A stretch of DNA of 64,000 bases from Closterium sp. Naga37s-1 (lineage: Eukaryota; Streptophyta; Zygnematophyceae; Desmidiales; Closteriaceae). The position numbers were made by a program, and so were the translations under genes. The stretch is taken from the NCBI GenBank assembly GCA_947471745.1, contig CANJKZ010000169.1:3684501-3748500 (forward strand). The letters are read 5' to 3'. Below the pieces are notes generated by a model that was not told the origin of the DNA, did not search any database, and worked only from the letters and a program-made list of their open reading frames with translations. Of this stretch, positions 20,659 to 31,153 are shown in pieces (positions within the stretch are counted from its first letter, which is position 1; the number at the start of each line of letters is the position of its first letter).

Positions 20659-22788
20659 ATGATGGGACATCATCGAGATCGAGTCTCGACGCTGTGCTTC
20701 CCTTCCTCCTCGGCCACCTGTTCTACAATCGGGGTGGTTCTGCTGGTCCTCTACTTCGTAGCTCTCGGGCCTTCGTTAAAGTCACCAATCTCGTCTCCGT
20801 CTTTTGATGCCAAGGAGCTGCACAAAGCGACGGAGGTGTCGGATTCAGCCGTTCGTGGAGACGAGGTGGGAGCAAGATTGAGCGGCCTGGACCCGGAGGA
20901 GCCATGGCAACAGAATCAGCAGGAACAGCAGAGCCAGCAGTATCAGCAGGGTGAGCAGGATGAGAAGAATCGGCAGGATCAGAAGGAGCAGGATGCACAG
21001 AATCGGCAAGATGAGAAGGATCAACAGAATGAGCGGGGTCAAACGGCAACACCGCGCTTGGAAACTCAAGAGGAACGGCAGAAGCGTGAACAAGAGCTTC
21101 TTCAGAATCTGGGAGGGAAAGACGATTCCGTAAACTTGAAGGGCAGCATCAAAGGCACGCCAAGCAAGAGGACGAAGATCAGTGGGTCGAGAAACGACGG
21201 CGACGCAAGGAATCCCCGCGCGAGTAGCAGTCGCAAAGGCGGGGGTCTAAACTCGGAAGCGTGCGAGGGTCGGAAGGTGTACCTGTACAATTTACCCTCG
21301 AAATTGAACAGCGTGCTGCTAGAAGACTGCCTGGACACCAACATCAAGGGATTCTGCGCCACCAGCAGGCACGGAGGGCTGGGAACCAGACTGCCTCCCT
21401 GGGACGACTCGTTTGAGGGGAAGGAGCGGAGCAGCCGTGCTAGCAGCAGGAGCAGCAAGGCGAAACCTGATGGTCGACGGCTGCTTTCAATCAGCAGCAG
21501 CAGCAGCGGCAACGGCAACGGCAGCAGCGGCAACGGCAACGGCGGCAGCAGGGTAGCGGAGAGCGAGGGTTGGAGAAACCAGTGGTATGCCACCGATAAC
21601 TCCATGCTAGCTCTCATCTTCCACTCGCGACTCCTGAACCACCCCTGCCGAACCTCGGACCCAGGCTCGGCGGATTTCCTGTTCATCCCGGCGTACCTAG
21701 GCTGGTCGATCTGGTCGCTCGTGGAACACGGGCTTTTTGAGAAGCGAGACGACCCGGTGATTGAGCTGGAGAGGTATTTACTCGAGGAAAATGCGGATTT
21801 CAAGAGGCTGGTGAACCGTGGCGATCACGTGCTCGTTCTCGGCCGTCCGATCTGGGACTTTAAACGCGATTTGGATAAGCCTGAGGGATGGGGGACTGAT
21901 CTGTGGTGGCGTCGAACCTTCAAGAATGTCACACTCCTTACAGTGGAGGCTCCTCCCGAGTGGTACGAGCGGGAGGTGTTTTCTGTACCTTACCCAACCT
22001 GTTTCCATCCGGTAGGCTCGGCAGAGCTCCAGGGGTGGGTTCGGCATGTTCGGGAGCAGCCTCGGCCGTACCTGTACTCGTTTGTAGGCGGGAAGCGGGC
22101 GCATGCGACCTGGGAGGGCTCGCTAAGAGGGGTCTTGCTAAACGATTGTGAGAACGATCCTAAGAGGTGCATCTTTTTAGAGTGTACTGTTGCTGATGCG
22201 GAGGCTGCGACTGCAGCAGCGGCGGAGATAGGTCGGCAGGCGCAGAAACGGAAGGAAGAGGGGGACAGCAGGGAGGGGAAGGCGGAGGAGAACGAAATTG
22301 AGCCGGATTTTCCGCTGAGGGGATGCATGGACCCCAGGAGAGTGGCTGGTGTGATGCTCCAGTCTGAATTCTGCCTGCAACCTATCGGGGATAGCCTCAC
22401 CAGAAGGTCATTCTTTGACTCGATAATAGCAGGGTGCCTTCCTGTAGTGTTTGCTCCAGGCACGTTTGATTATCAGTACCCCTGGTTCTTTTCTACCGAA
22501 CCTGAGGCTCGGCGGAACGTGTCTGTTATGGTGCCTTCGGATGATGTGATTGGTGGGAAGGTTCGGATTGGAGAGGTGCTGGGGGGGATATCGGAGGAGA
22601 GGAAGAGGGAGATGAGGGAAGAGCTTTATAAGCATATTCCGAGGCTGCTTCTAAGGGATCATACGAGAGAGGGGGAGGTGGGAGAGGAGGGTATGTTTGT
22701 AGATGTGGTGGATAGGACGATCGAAGGGCTGATAGAGAGGAAGAAGATGAGGAGAGCTGGCGTCGCCAAGAGCTATTTCCCTTTGTAG
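20659..22788 (+). CDS. exostosin-like (GT47) glycosyltransferase, copy B
   Basis: Single-exon gene of 709 residues from the ATG at 20659 (a second ATG follows immediately). The layout matches copy A: short tail, one membrane anchor (GVVLLVLYFVALG), a shorter Gln/Asp/Glu/Arg-rich stem and the GT47 domain (VYLYNLPSKLN, FHSRLLNHPCRTSDPGSADF, FIPAYLGWS, YPTCFHPVGSAELQGW, RSFFDSIIAGCLPVVF). The Ser/Gly tract interrupts the domain at the same place as in copy A but with different repeats, so these tracts evolve independently. The two genes lie head to tail 1.1 kb apart and clearly arose by tandem duplication. Probable role: Golgi synthesis of wall polysaccharide. Confidence 0.9.
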   Translation: MMGHHRDRVSTLCFPSSSATCSTIGVVLLVLYFVALGPSLKSPISSPSFDAKELHKATEVSDSAVRGDEVGARLSGLDPEEPWQQNQQEQQSQQYQQGEQDEKNRQDQKEQDAQNRQDEKDQQNERGQTATPRLETQEERQKREQELLQNLGGKDDSVNLKGSIKGTPSKRTKISGSRNDGDARNPRASSSRKGGGLNSEACEGRKVYLYNLPSKLNSVLLEDCLDTNIKGFCATSRHGGLGTRLPPWDDSFEGKERSSRASSRSSKAKPDGRRLLSISSSSSGNGNGSSGNGNGGSRVAESEGWRNQWYATDNSMLALIFHSRLLNHPCRTSDPGSADFLFIPAYLGWSIWSLVEHGLFEKRDDPVIELERYLLEENADFKRLVNRGDHVLVLGRPIWDFKRDLDKPEGWGTDLWWRRTFKNVTLLTVEAPPEWYEREVFSVPYPTCFHPVGSAELQGWVRHVREQPRPYLYSFVGGKRAHATWEGSLRGVLLNDCENDPKRCIFLECTVADAEAATAAAAEIGRQAQKRKEEGDSREGKAEENEIEPDFPLRGCMDPRRVAGVMLQSEFCLQPIGDSLTRRSFFDSIIAGCLPVVFAPGTFDYQYPWFFSTEPEARRNVSVMVPSDDVIGGKVRIGEVLGGISEERKREMREELYKHIPRLLLRDHTREGEVGEEGMFVDVVDRTIEGLIERKKMRRAGVAKSYFPL

Positions 22789-22840
22789 GGTCGGCTGGGA
22801 GGTGGGGGAGGAAGGGGTGTTTAGGAACACTGCGGGCCTT

Positions 22841-23420
22841 ATTCTAACGGACTCCCTGCGAGATTCTAACGGACTCCCTGCGAGATCCTAACGGACTCCC
22901 TGCGAGTCTTATTCCAGAGGCCTTGTGCTAAGCGGATGGTGTGGGACATTGCGGGCATACAGTAGGCAGTTTGTAGTGGTGTGTGACATGGACTCTGAAT
23001 CTAGGTGGCAGGTTTCTGGCAGTTCGGCTGGTGTTTGGCTTTAACTTGTTTTGAGACGTCTCAATACGAGGATGGGGTGCGGCATTGCAGGCATACAATA
23101 GGCAGTTACGGTAGTAGTAGTGCTGTGTGACATGGACTCTGAATCTAGGTGGCTGGCAGGTTTCTGGCAGTTTAGCTGGTGCTTGGCTTGGACTTGTTTG
23201 GGCTTGTTGTTGGAAGGATGAAGAGTGTGTGAGTAGTTCTGGAGTGAGTTTGGGCTGTTCTGGGAGTAGTTTACGAGTGACACATGGGCCTTTCTGACCA
23301 TGTAATGCGAGCAGGGAGGGAGGTTGTCTGGAGTGACCAAAGGGTTCTCGGGGAGTAGTTTACGAGTGACACATGGGCTGTTCTGACCATGTAATGCGGG
23401 CAGGGAGGTTGTCAGGAGGA
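22841..23420. repeat. clustered short duplications downstream of GT47 copy B
   Basis: Three sets are visible: a 22-bp unit (TTCTAACGGACTCCCTGCGA type) three times at 22841-22908; a segment of about 120 bp (CATTGCGGGCATACAGTAGG to GTTTGGCT) at 22945-23045 and again at 23078-23195; and a segment of about 85 bp (GGGAGTAGTTTACGAGTGAC to GGGAGGTTGTC) at 23262-23325 and 23349-23415. No coding signal is seen. Confidence 0.8.
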
Positions 23421-23664
23421 CGCAGGGGGACCGGAGTGTTATACAGGAATTCCAGCTAGTGCTGCAGAGGCAGCGAAGTTGTGACAATGCATATGGTGGA
23501 GAGAGTATTTTACTGAAAAAGATGCTTCTACCGTATCAATGACATCGACAGGTAAGTGTGAGCCTGGCTACTGAACCATGCCAATGTCACCAAAGCATGC
23601 TTGCCAACAGGGTGCTTGGCTGGAAAAGACCTAGCCCGCCAACAGAGAATGAGAGCGGCATCTA

Positions 23665-23703
23665 CTCCGAGATGAGAATGAGAATGAGAATGAGAATGAG
23701 AAG
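23665..23703. repeat. GAGAAT hexamer repeat
   Basis: About five units of GAGAAT(GAGAAT)n followed by GAGAAGGGGAAGG. Confidence 0.85.
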
Positions 23704-23859
23704 GGGAAGGAAAGGCTTTTACTCCGAGGTAATGTACGTACAATGAGTCTACTGAATGGTAACAAATGGTTGTTCTCTCAACACCGTAACAGGAACCAGC
23801 CTTTCTCGCTTCTGCGGGTGTTAAGGGTGTGGCTAATAGCGTGTAGCAAGAAATCATCT

Positions 23860-24375
23860 GCCTACATGCACATGACTACAGCCGTCCCCATCTCCCTACC
23901 TGCAGCACCCCCTCCTCCTCCTCCTGCTCCTAACCCCTGCCCCCCCTCCTCCTCCTCCTGCAAGCACCTAAATGCGCATGACTACAGCCGTCCCCAACTC
24001 CCTACCTCCAACACCCCCTCCTCCTCCTCCTGCTCCTCCTAACCCCTGCCCCCCCTCCTCCTCCTGCAAGCACCTACATGCACATGATCACAGCCGTCCC
24101 CAACTCCCTACCTGCAGCACCCCCTCCTCCTCCTCCTGCTCCTCCTAACCCCTGCCCCCCCTCCTCCTCCTCCTGCAAGCACCTACAAGCGCATGACTAC
24201 AGCCGTCCCCAACTCCCTACCTCCAACACCCCCTCCTCCTCCTCCTGCTCCTCCTAACCCCTGCCCCCTCTCCTCCTCCTCCTGCAAGCACCTACATGCA
24301 CATGACTACAGCCGTCCCCAACTCCCTACCTGCAGCACCCCCTCCTCCTCCTCCTGCTCCTTGTTCCCCCCCTCC
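23860..24375 (-). repeat. 106-109 bp array derived from the kelch gene 3' end
   Basis: Five copies start near 23871, 23977, 24083, 24192 and 24301 (spacing 106, 106, 109 and 109 bp). Each carries TACATGCACATGACTACAGC followed by CGTCCCCAACTCCCTACC and a (CTC)n block. The same string, on the same strand, spans the stop codon of the F-box/kelch gene at about 24866-24900, so the array seems to be expanded copies of that gene's last coding and 3' flanking bases. Confidence 0.85.
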
Positions 24376-24391
24376 CCGTCCATCCATCCCA

Positions 24392-24515
24392 ACACACTGA
24401 AGCACTGAAACCAACCCCTCAGTCCGCACACTGAAGCACTGAAACCAACCCCTCAGTCCGCACCCTGAAGCACTGAAACCAACCCCTCAGTCCGCACACT
24501 GAAGCACAGAAACCA
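24392..24515. repeat. 36-bp tandem repeat
   Basis: Four units of ACACTGAAGCACTGAAACCA plus ACCCCTCAGTCCGC follow each other, with the last one slightly truncated. Confidence 0.88.
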
Positions 24516-24530
24516 ACCTTAGTCCGCCAA

Positions 24531-24790
24531 GTGTTGGTGGCGGGGCTGCCGGGGAGGAAGCACCTACATGCACATCACTACAGCCGTCCCCAACTCCCCA
24601 CCTCCAACCCGGCCCGCTGCTCCTACCCACCCTCCTCCTGCTCCTACTCCCCTCCTCCTGCTCCTCCTGCCCCTCCCCGCCCCGGCCATCCATCCTGGCT
24701 CCCTGAAGCATGGGAATCAGCGGCTCAGTGCGCCATGTGTTAGTCACGGGGCAGTAGGCGTGCTGTTGGGGAGGCACACACCTGGAACGG
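24531..24790 (-). repeat. partial copy of the kelch gene terminal region
   Basis: On the - strand this segment encodes PPQQHAYCPVTNTWRTEPLI followed by a divergent Gly/Arg-rich tail. It is nearly identical to residues near the end of the F-box/kelch protein (TNTWRTERVIPELQGVRMDG). It is a decayed downstream duplicate, possibly read as an alternative 3' end. Confidence 0.8.
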
Positions 24791-24866
24791 CCGCAACCAA
24801 AGAGGAAGTGAGTGGTGGGGATGACAAAGAAACCCTGCTGTGGCTGCTGTGAGCAAGCATCTCTGC

Positions 24867-27314
24867 CTAAATGAACATCACTACAGCCGTCTTCAGCCCT
24901 CCACCCCCCATACCTCCTCCTCCTGCCACTCCTCCTCCTCCCACTCCTCCTCCTCCCCCGTCCATCCTCACTCCCTGAAGCTCAGGGATCACTCGCTCAG
25001 TGCGCCACGTGTTGGTCACGGGGCAGTAGGCGTGCTGCTGGGGGGGCAGGCGCCTGGAGCGGCCGCAACCAAAGAGGAAGTGAGTGGTGGGGACGACAAA
25101 GAGCTCGCTGTTGAGAGCCAAGAACCCCGCTGTGGGGTCCGCGAATGGCAGGGTGGTGACTCGATGCCATACCCATGGCTCAGCTTGCTGCTTTGTATGG
25201 CTGCTGCTGCTATTGCTTCCAGAGCTGCTGCCGCCGCTGTTGCCGCCGCCGTTGCTGTTGCCGCTGCTGAGGTTTGCGCTGCTGCTGCTGGCGGTGGTGC
25301 TGGTGGCAGTACTGGTGGTGGCGAGGTGAGGGATGTCCAAAGCAGGGCCAAGGAGGAGAATGGTGTTACCAGACAGCATGTACAGCTGCCCGTGCAGCAC
25401 TGCCACGGGGCCTGCACTCCTTCTCTCCAATGGCAAGCATACCCCACTCATTGCCTCTGCTGCTGCGAGAGTCAACCCATACTCACCAGCAGCTGATGAG
25501 AGTCTCAAATCCTGCTCACCACTAGCAGCTGCGAGGTTTGGATTCAGCATCGCCGCGTTTGACGGATTTGAGGAGTCTGAGGGATATGAGGAGTTTGAGG
25601 AATCGGAAGGGTTTGGGACCCATGCACGAGCGGAGGGGAGGAAGGCTCTGATTGGCCGGACCGGAGCAGCAGCACCCACCACTCCTGCGGGTACTTGCCA
25701 GTCCGGTTCCGAACCAAACCCTCCCACGACCACCAGCATCGCGTTATTCTCACTGCCACTGCTGCATTCCTCCCTGCAGCTACCCCGGCTATTGTCACAT
25801 CTGACCCTGCTATTGTCACACCTACCCCTGGTACTGTCACATTGACCCCCCCTGTTGTCACACCTGCCCCTGCTGCTGTCACCTCTGCCCCCCCTACTGT
25901 CACTACCGCCAGCAGACAAAGAAACTAGCGCGCCCACACAGCCCCCTCTGGCCTCTGGCAGTGGCGGGAGAGGATGCCACGTGTCACTTGCCACGTCATA
26001 CCACTCAGAAGCTGCCAGCTGGACACTGCCAGCCATCGCAGGAGCGGGGCTGTGACTCCCCCCTGCCACTAGAACCGCTCCCCTACTTCCCGTGCACTCC
26101 ATTTCCCCACCCACCACCGATCTGCCAACTCTCTTAACTGAGAAGCCTGTGAATTTGCTGTTCCTGCTGCCGCTGCTGTTGCCGCTGCTGCTGCTGCCGC
26201 CGCCGCCGCCGCTGCCGCTGCTGCTGGCCAGAGAAAAAGGGAGGGAGGCAGCGGCGAAAGAGGCTCTAGGTTCCGCCATAGAAGCACACTGGCGCCATTG
26301 GTTGGAGATAAGATCAAAGGAGAACACTCCGGACGTGGGAACGGGCCGATCGGATGGATAGGCGGTGGCGTCGAAAACTGTTCCGCCAATCAGAAAGAGA
26401 CACGTGTCAGCAGCAGCCAGGCCGAACCCCGACAGCCCGTAGGTGTTGAGCGTGGGGGTCATGGGAGGGATGCGCCGCCGGCGCCACGTGGCGCTGCGTG
26501 ATTGGTTGGATGAGGGTGAGGGGCCCGTGACCTGTGATTGGCTAGATGTGGGACAGGTGTAGCGCTGTGATTGGTGCAGCAGCCAGCCGCCCGAAACGGA
26601 GGGATCCCCGTGGAAGAGTGCTAGCAGCTGCTCCTGCCGCCCCTCGATTCGCCGGGCGGCAAAGAGGAGCGGCGAGGAGAAGAGCGCGCGCCATGTGCGT
26701 GAGACGGCCCTGCAGCTGGAAGGGACGGGAAGGGCAGGAGAGGAGAGGGAAAGATAGGATGTGGGACTGTGAGAAGAGGAGAGGAGAAGAGAGCGAGGAG
26801 AGGCGAGGAGAGGTGAGGACTAGAGAGCGTGGCATGCGCGGGAAACAGGCGGGGGGAAGGGCAGGAGGGGGGATGAGGGAAGAGGCGAGACGAGGAGAGA
26901 AGAGAAGAGGGAGACACGAGAAGAGAGCGTAGCATGTTCGTGAGGCAGGGGAAAGGGGAGGCGCGGGGGGGGAGGACGCAATTGGAGGGCTGTGTACCTG
27001 TGGTGACAAACGATCGACACTCGCGCGAGGCATTTTACTGCCACGTCATCAGGCAGGCCTGGAATCAGCTCCGTACGTTTCCCTGCATCCCGACCGTCGG
27101 TTCCACAACAACTTATCGGACGGCCAGAATTTTGTTTTTTTTCGCCATCCGTTTGGTCTAAAATCGTCGGCTTGCACGACCTGGGGGCGCAGCCGCAGGT
27201 TGCGGCAGCGGAACTGGCGGGAAATGCGGCGGAATTGGGGGATAATTCTCCGGATGTGGGGATGGCGGAAACGGGTATGGCAGGATGGCTGTTGCCTACG
27301 ATGAACCCGACCAT
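24867..27314 (-). CDS. F-box/kelch-repeat protein
   Basis: Two exons on the - strand, 26998-27314 and 24867-26709, joined in phase at a CACAG|GTACAC donor and a CTGCAG acceptor, giving about 719 residues. The F-box is split by the intron: ELIPGLPDDVAVKCLARVS upstream, then AVSRTWRALFSSPLLFAARR downstream. Kelch-type repeats follow, with characteristic Gly-Gly and Trp residues (LFLIGGTVFD, VFSFDLISNQW, GAVLVAGGSHS, EWYDVASDTWHPLPPLPEAR, VVVGGFGSE, HAYCPVTNTW). In plants such proteins are substrate receptors of SCF ubiquitin ligases; the target is unknown. Kelch blades are separated by Gly/Ser, Arg/Asp and Asn/Ser low-complexity runs. The tail is Gly-Met-rich. Downstream DNA repeats its 3' end. 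Confidence 0.82.
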
Positions 27315-28069
27315 GACGGCGCGCGGGGAAGGCGCGCGGGAGAAAGGCGTGTGGGGGAAGGCGCGCGCGGAAAGTTTAAGGCGGAACGGCGTGCGAGCAA
27401 GGGCGAAGGTTGAAAGGCGACGGCGGAACGGCGATGGCGAGAAGACGAAGGCGGAAAGGCGGGAAACTCGGAGAGGCGATAACGGAACGCGACAGGGCTG
27501 GGTGCGGAAACGAGCGTCGAAGCGTCGAGAATTCGCAGACGGGAACGCGACAAGGCACGAGACGAGACGAGACGAGACGAGACGAACTCGCTATCAGATT
27601 CAATGGCACGCTGTTTCTTCAGCCGCGTTGTGATGTGAGGGAGATGCGTCTATTTTTGAAATGGAGTCGCTGTCAATTTTATATGGCATGCTGATTCCAC
27701 TTCAGCCGTGTTGCGAGGGAGATGCGAATTGGTCGGGAGAGGCGGGGGGAAGAGAGGGCGATGGATGGGCATCACGCAAGCGGGAAGCGTCGAGGAATCC
27801 ATCCGGACTCGTTACAAGGTCGAACGCGGCGGCATTGCACAATTAGTTTGATATAGAAGAAACACAAAACTCAACAAATCATTAACCCCCTCAAGTTTGT
27901 CAGCCACAAGATTGCTTGCTCACTTCATGTGCAAGCCATTCTGTTCAAGGGTGTAGTGTCAATGTATCCTCCGCCTTTTGAAGCGCCTAAAAAAGTCCTC
28001 CGCCTCCACATCTCTAATGGCTGACGCGAAGTTTGCGGGTTTTGTCAATGCGCTCACGGTATTGCCGTG
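27315..28069. other. intergenic region between kelch and FLEP genes
   Basis: The part at 27315-27600 is GC-rich with a short GACGA repeat (27558-27588); 27840-28069 is AT-richer. A copy of the dispersed palindrome (CTTTTGAAGCGCCTAAAAAAG) lies at 27975-27995. I see no supported gene. Confidence 0.5.
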
Positions 28070-30918
28070 TCAATGCCTCCATTTTCTAGCATGACCATCC
28101 GGCATCTGCGGCTCGAGAAACCCCCGAAACTGTTGGACTCAAGTGGGTGGCGGGAACACGGGATGGGTGGGATGGGTGACATCACATGAGTGGGATGGGT
28201 GAGATGGGTGTGGTGGGTGGGACAATGATCCAGGTGGTGTCCAAATGTTACATTGGTGTCGAAGCAACTGTTGCCGCTTGAGAGACTTTTGAGTCGACTC
28301 AAAAGTCACCTGAGATGGGTGTGGTAGGACAATGATCCAGGTGGTGTCCAAATGTTACATTGGTGTCGAAGCAACTGTTGCCGCTTGAGAGACTTTTGAG
28401 TCGACTCAAAAGTCACCTGAGATGGGTGTGGTAGGACAATGATCCAGATGGTGTCCAAATGTTACATTGTGGTGTCCAAATGTTACATTGGTGTCGAAGC
28501 AACTGTTGCCGCTTGAGAGACTTTTGAGTCGACTCAAAAGTCACCTGAGATGGGTGTGGTAGGACAATGATCCAGGTGGTGTCCAAATGTTACATTGGTG
28601 TCGAAGCAACTGTTGCCACTTGAGAGCCGTCTGCACTCCATCTCGCCACGTACCCTTCTCTCCCCCGCACTTCAAACACCAGCAGGTCATGTGACAAGGC
28701 TCGCAGCGTTCACAGTTCATCCCCTTGCATGGCTGTGCTAGCAATTCCTTCTCACTTGAGAGCCGTCTGCACTCCATCTCGCCACGTACCCTTCTCTCCC
28801 CCGCACTTCAAACACCAGCAGGTCATGCGGCAGAGAATGCGCATGCATCCGTTGCATGCCTGTGCTAGTCATTTCGTCCTACCTGAGAGCCATCCGCACT
28901 TCATCTCGCCCCATACCCTTTGCCCCCCCACACTTCAAACACCAGCAGGTCGTGCGGCAAAGAATACACATGCATGTCTGTGCTAGTCATTTCGTCCTAC
29001 CTGAGAGCCGTCTGCACTCCATCGCGCCCCGTATCCTTCGCTCCCCCTCACTTCAAACACTGGCAGGTCGTGCGGCAGGGCATGCACGTTCATCCACGTG
29101 GCACCGTCTAACAGGCTGGTGAGACACTGCAAGGCATGCTGGTTCTTCCTTGCATCTGAAGGGGAATGGGTGAGCCGAGGCAGAGGTTGTAAGTGGTACC
29201 TTCTTACTACCACATGTAGTAGTTTTGAAATGTCTCAGATGCAGCAAATGTGGTGGTTCTTCCTTGCATCTGAAGGGAAAAAAATGTGTAGCAGAGTCAA
29301 CTGATACTTGACAGAAGGGAGGGTTCAACAGAGGCGTGGTGACTCAAAAAGATGTTGATATACACTGCGACAGATAAACAGGAACAGGTGAGGGTCGGCC
29401 AGATTAGTTCAGGGCTGTTCAGGCAAAAAAGAAAAAAAGAAACGAGAAAGAAACAGTACTACACAAACCTGGTCCAGAGGCGTCGCCCCAGAAACCGTCT
29501 CTCCCCCGGTGGCAGTGCTTCGAAAGAGCCCTCGCGCCCACTGTCAACGGCTGCACATGCGCTCGAGGGTGGGGCTTAAATTGTGCTGGCTGTGGCTGTG
29601 GCTGTGTGAGCTGCAAGATAGCTGGTGGTTCTGTGCTCCGAGAGCTTGCTGCAGGAGGATAAACGCCCACAGTCAATGCCTTCACATGCGCTCGAGGGTG
29701 GGGCTTCAATCGTGCTGGCTGTGGCTGTGGCTGTGTGAGCTGCAAGATAGCTGGTGGTTCTGTGCTTCGAGAGCTTGCTGCAGGAGGATAAACGCCCACA
29801 GTCAATGCCTCCACATGCGCTCGAGGGTGGGGCTTCAATCGTGCTGGCTGTGGCTGTGGCTGTGTGAGCTGCAAGATAGCTGGTGGTTCTGTGCTTCGAG
29901 AGCTTGCTGCAGGAGGATAAACGCCCACAGTCAATGCCTCCACATGCGCTCGAGGGTGGGGCTTCAATCGTGCTGGCTGTGGCTGTGGCTGTGTGAGCTG
30001 CAAGATAGCTGGTGGTTCTGTGCTTCGAGAGCTTGCTGCAGGAGGATAAACGCCCACAGTCAATGCCTCCACATGCGCTCGAGGGTGGGGCTTCAATCGT
30101 GCTGGTTGTGTGAGCAGCAAGCTAGCTGGTGGTTCTGTGCATTGTGTGCTTGCAGGTGGAAACGAGCCCCGAGTGTGAGCTGGTGCTAGATGGTCTCCAT
30201 ATGAACCATTTCCCCATTCTCCTGCTCCTACACCTCCTCCTGCTTCTCTGCAAGCATACGGCATGATCAGAGTCGCCCTCCTATGCAACTCTAGAGCTGA
30301 TTCGCTCAGGTATGATCCCCGCATACAAGGGACATGGTTTTGCCCTCCAGACAGGTATGACGCCCCGGCGCTTTCACATCCGCATTCATGTATACTTGCC
30401 TCACTGCATGCCCCACTGCATGCACCTCCACACACCCTACTCCTGTTGAGTTGAACCGCATGGCTCACCGCTTCTGATTCCACTTGGCAACTGCAGCACA
30501 TTGCACTCTCCGCTGCACATTCAATGAATCTGGACAGCTGCTGCTGCTGCTCCTGCTGCTGCTGGAACTCCTGCTGCTGCTCTTGCTTCTGCTGCTGCTG
30601 CTGCTGCCACTGCTGCTGCTGCTGCTGCTGTTTTTCCTGCTGCTCCTCTTGCTCCTGTTGTTCCTGCTCATCCTGCTGCTCCTGCTCTCCCTTCCCCTGC
30701 CTTCTCTGCACCTGTTCCTTCGCCACCTCTTCATGTCTCTGCACTGTCTGCCTCTGCTCTCTCTGCCGTTGCTTCTTCTCCTTCCTCGCCTTCACACCCC
30801 CTTTCACAGGCTGTTGAAAGGACGCTATAAGTGCGGCGCGAGAGGGAGGGAAAGCAGCCAGCACACTCCCCTCAGTCACTCGCATTCCCACCAATCGGCT
30901 CATGCCACGTGAACCCAT
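28070..30918 (-). CDS. plant-conserved protein of unknown function (FLEP/DGH C-terminus)
   Basis: Three exons on the - strand: 29469-30918, 29001-29155 and 28070-28129. All GT-AG junctions are in phase, giving about 554 residues. The N-terminus is EGSVLAAFPPSRAALIASF, then a Gln-rich tract, then an in-frame 43-residue repeat array. The conserved core follows: LTVGARALSKHCHRG, HALQCLTSLLDGATWMNVH, LPVFEVRGSEGYGARWSADG and the short last exon GFLEPQMPDGHARKWRH. I recall the same order (TVGARAL..KH, GYGARWS.DG, FLEP.M.DGH...W.H) in an uncharacterised family of land-plant proteins; no biochemical role is known to me. ATG at 30918 is the first in-frame Met of a frame open further upstream. Exon 2 is followed by three decayed copies. 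Confidence 0.75.
28203..28616. repeat. 107-bp array carrying a 24-bp perfect palindrome
   Basis: Four copies of a unit with GACAATGATCCAGGTGGTGT, CCAAATGTTACATTGGTGTC and GAAGCAACTGTTGCCGCTTG lie in the last intron of the FLEP gene. Three of them end in the perfect palindrome GACTTTTGAGTCGACTCAAA AGTC (28284-28307, 28391-28414, 28519-28542). One unit has an internal 22-bp duplication of the CCAAATGTTACATT part. Confidence 0.92.
28617..29000 (-). repeat. three decayed copies of FLEP gene exon 2
   Basis: Copies of the 3' part of exon 29001-29155 begin near 28617, 28754 and 28878. They still encode HDLLVFEVRGREGYVARWSA-like peptide on the - strand. Period is about 120-137 bp. The copies lack the conserved upstream half (HALQCLTSLLDG) and diverge in the replaced part, so they look like pseudo-exons, although the CTCAG or CTCAAG ends could act as splice sites. 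Confidence 0.85.
29561..30100 (-). repeat. 129-bp in-frame coding minisatellite
   Basis: GCTCGAGGGTGGGGCTT starts at 29561, 29690, 29819, 29948 and 30077, an exact 129-bp period. Within the FLEP protein frame this gives a 43-residue repeat (TVGVYPPAASSRSTEPPAIL, then QLTQPQPQPARLKPHPRAHV). The array abuts the conserved LTVGARAL motif, and each unit starts with a related LTVG string, so the unit appears to have been seeded from the edge of the conserved domain. Confidence 0.93.
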
Positions 30919-31153
30919 GGCCTGCCAGGGGTGAGCGTGGGAGATTAGGTGTGAGTGACGGGAAGGCGGGTGCAGAAATGGGGGAATGGAACGAGAGGGT
31001 GTGCAGTGGTGGGGAAGGGAGCGGAGTGTTGGAGGAGGACATGTCGCAGATGATAAAGGGATCAAGCGCGACTAGATAGGCCTTTTCTACAGCCACACTT
31101 AAGAACGAAGCTTACAATGAGGATTCAGGCGATATTTTAGCCTAAAAATTTGC

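Noticed and set aside
28203..29130. CRISPR-like regularly spaced repeats
   Set aside because: Units are contiguous tandem repeats of about 107-125 bp in introns of a eukaryotic gene, without distinct spacers.
30465..30912. Leu/Cys-rich + strand frames that look like membrane proteins
   Set aside because: Antisense of the CAG-rich coding tract of the FLEP gene.
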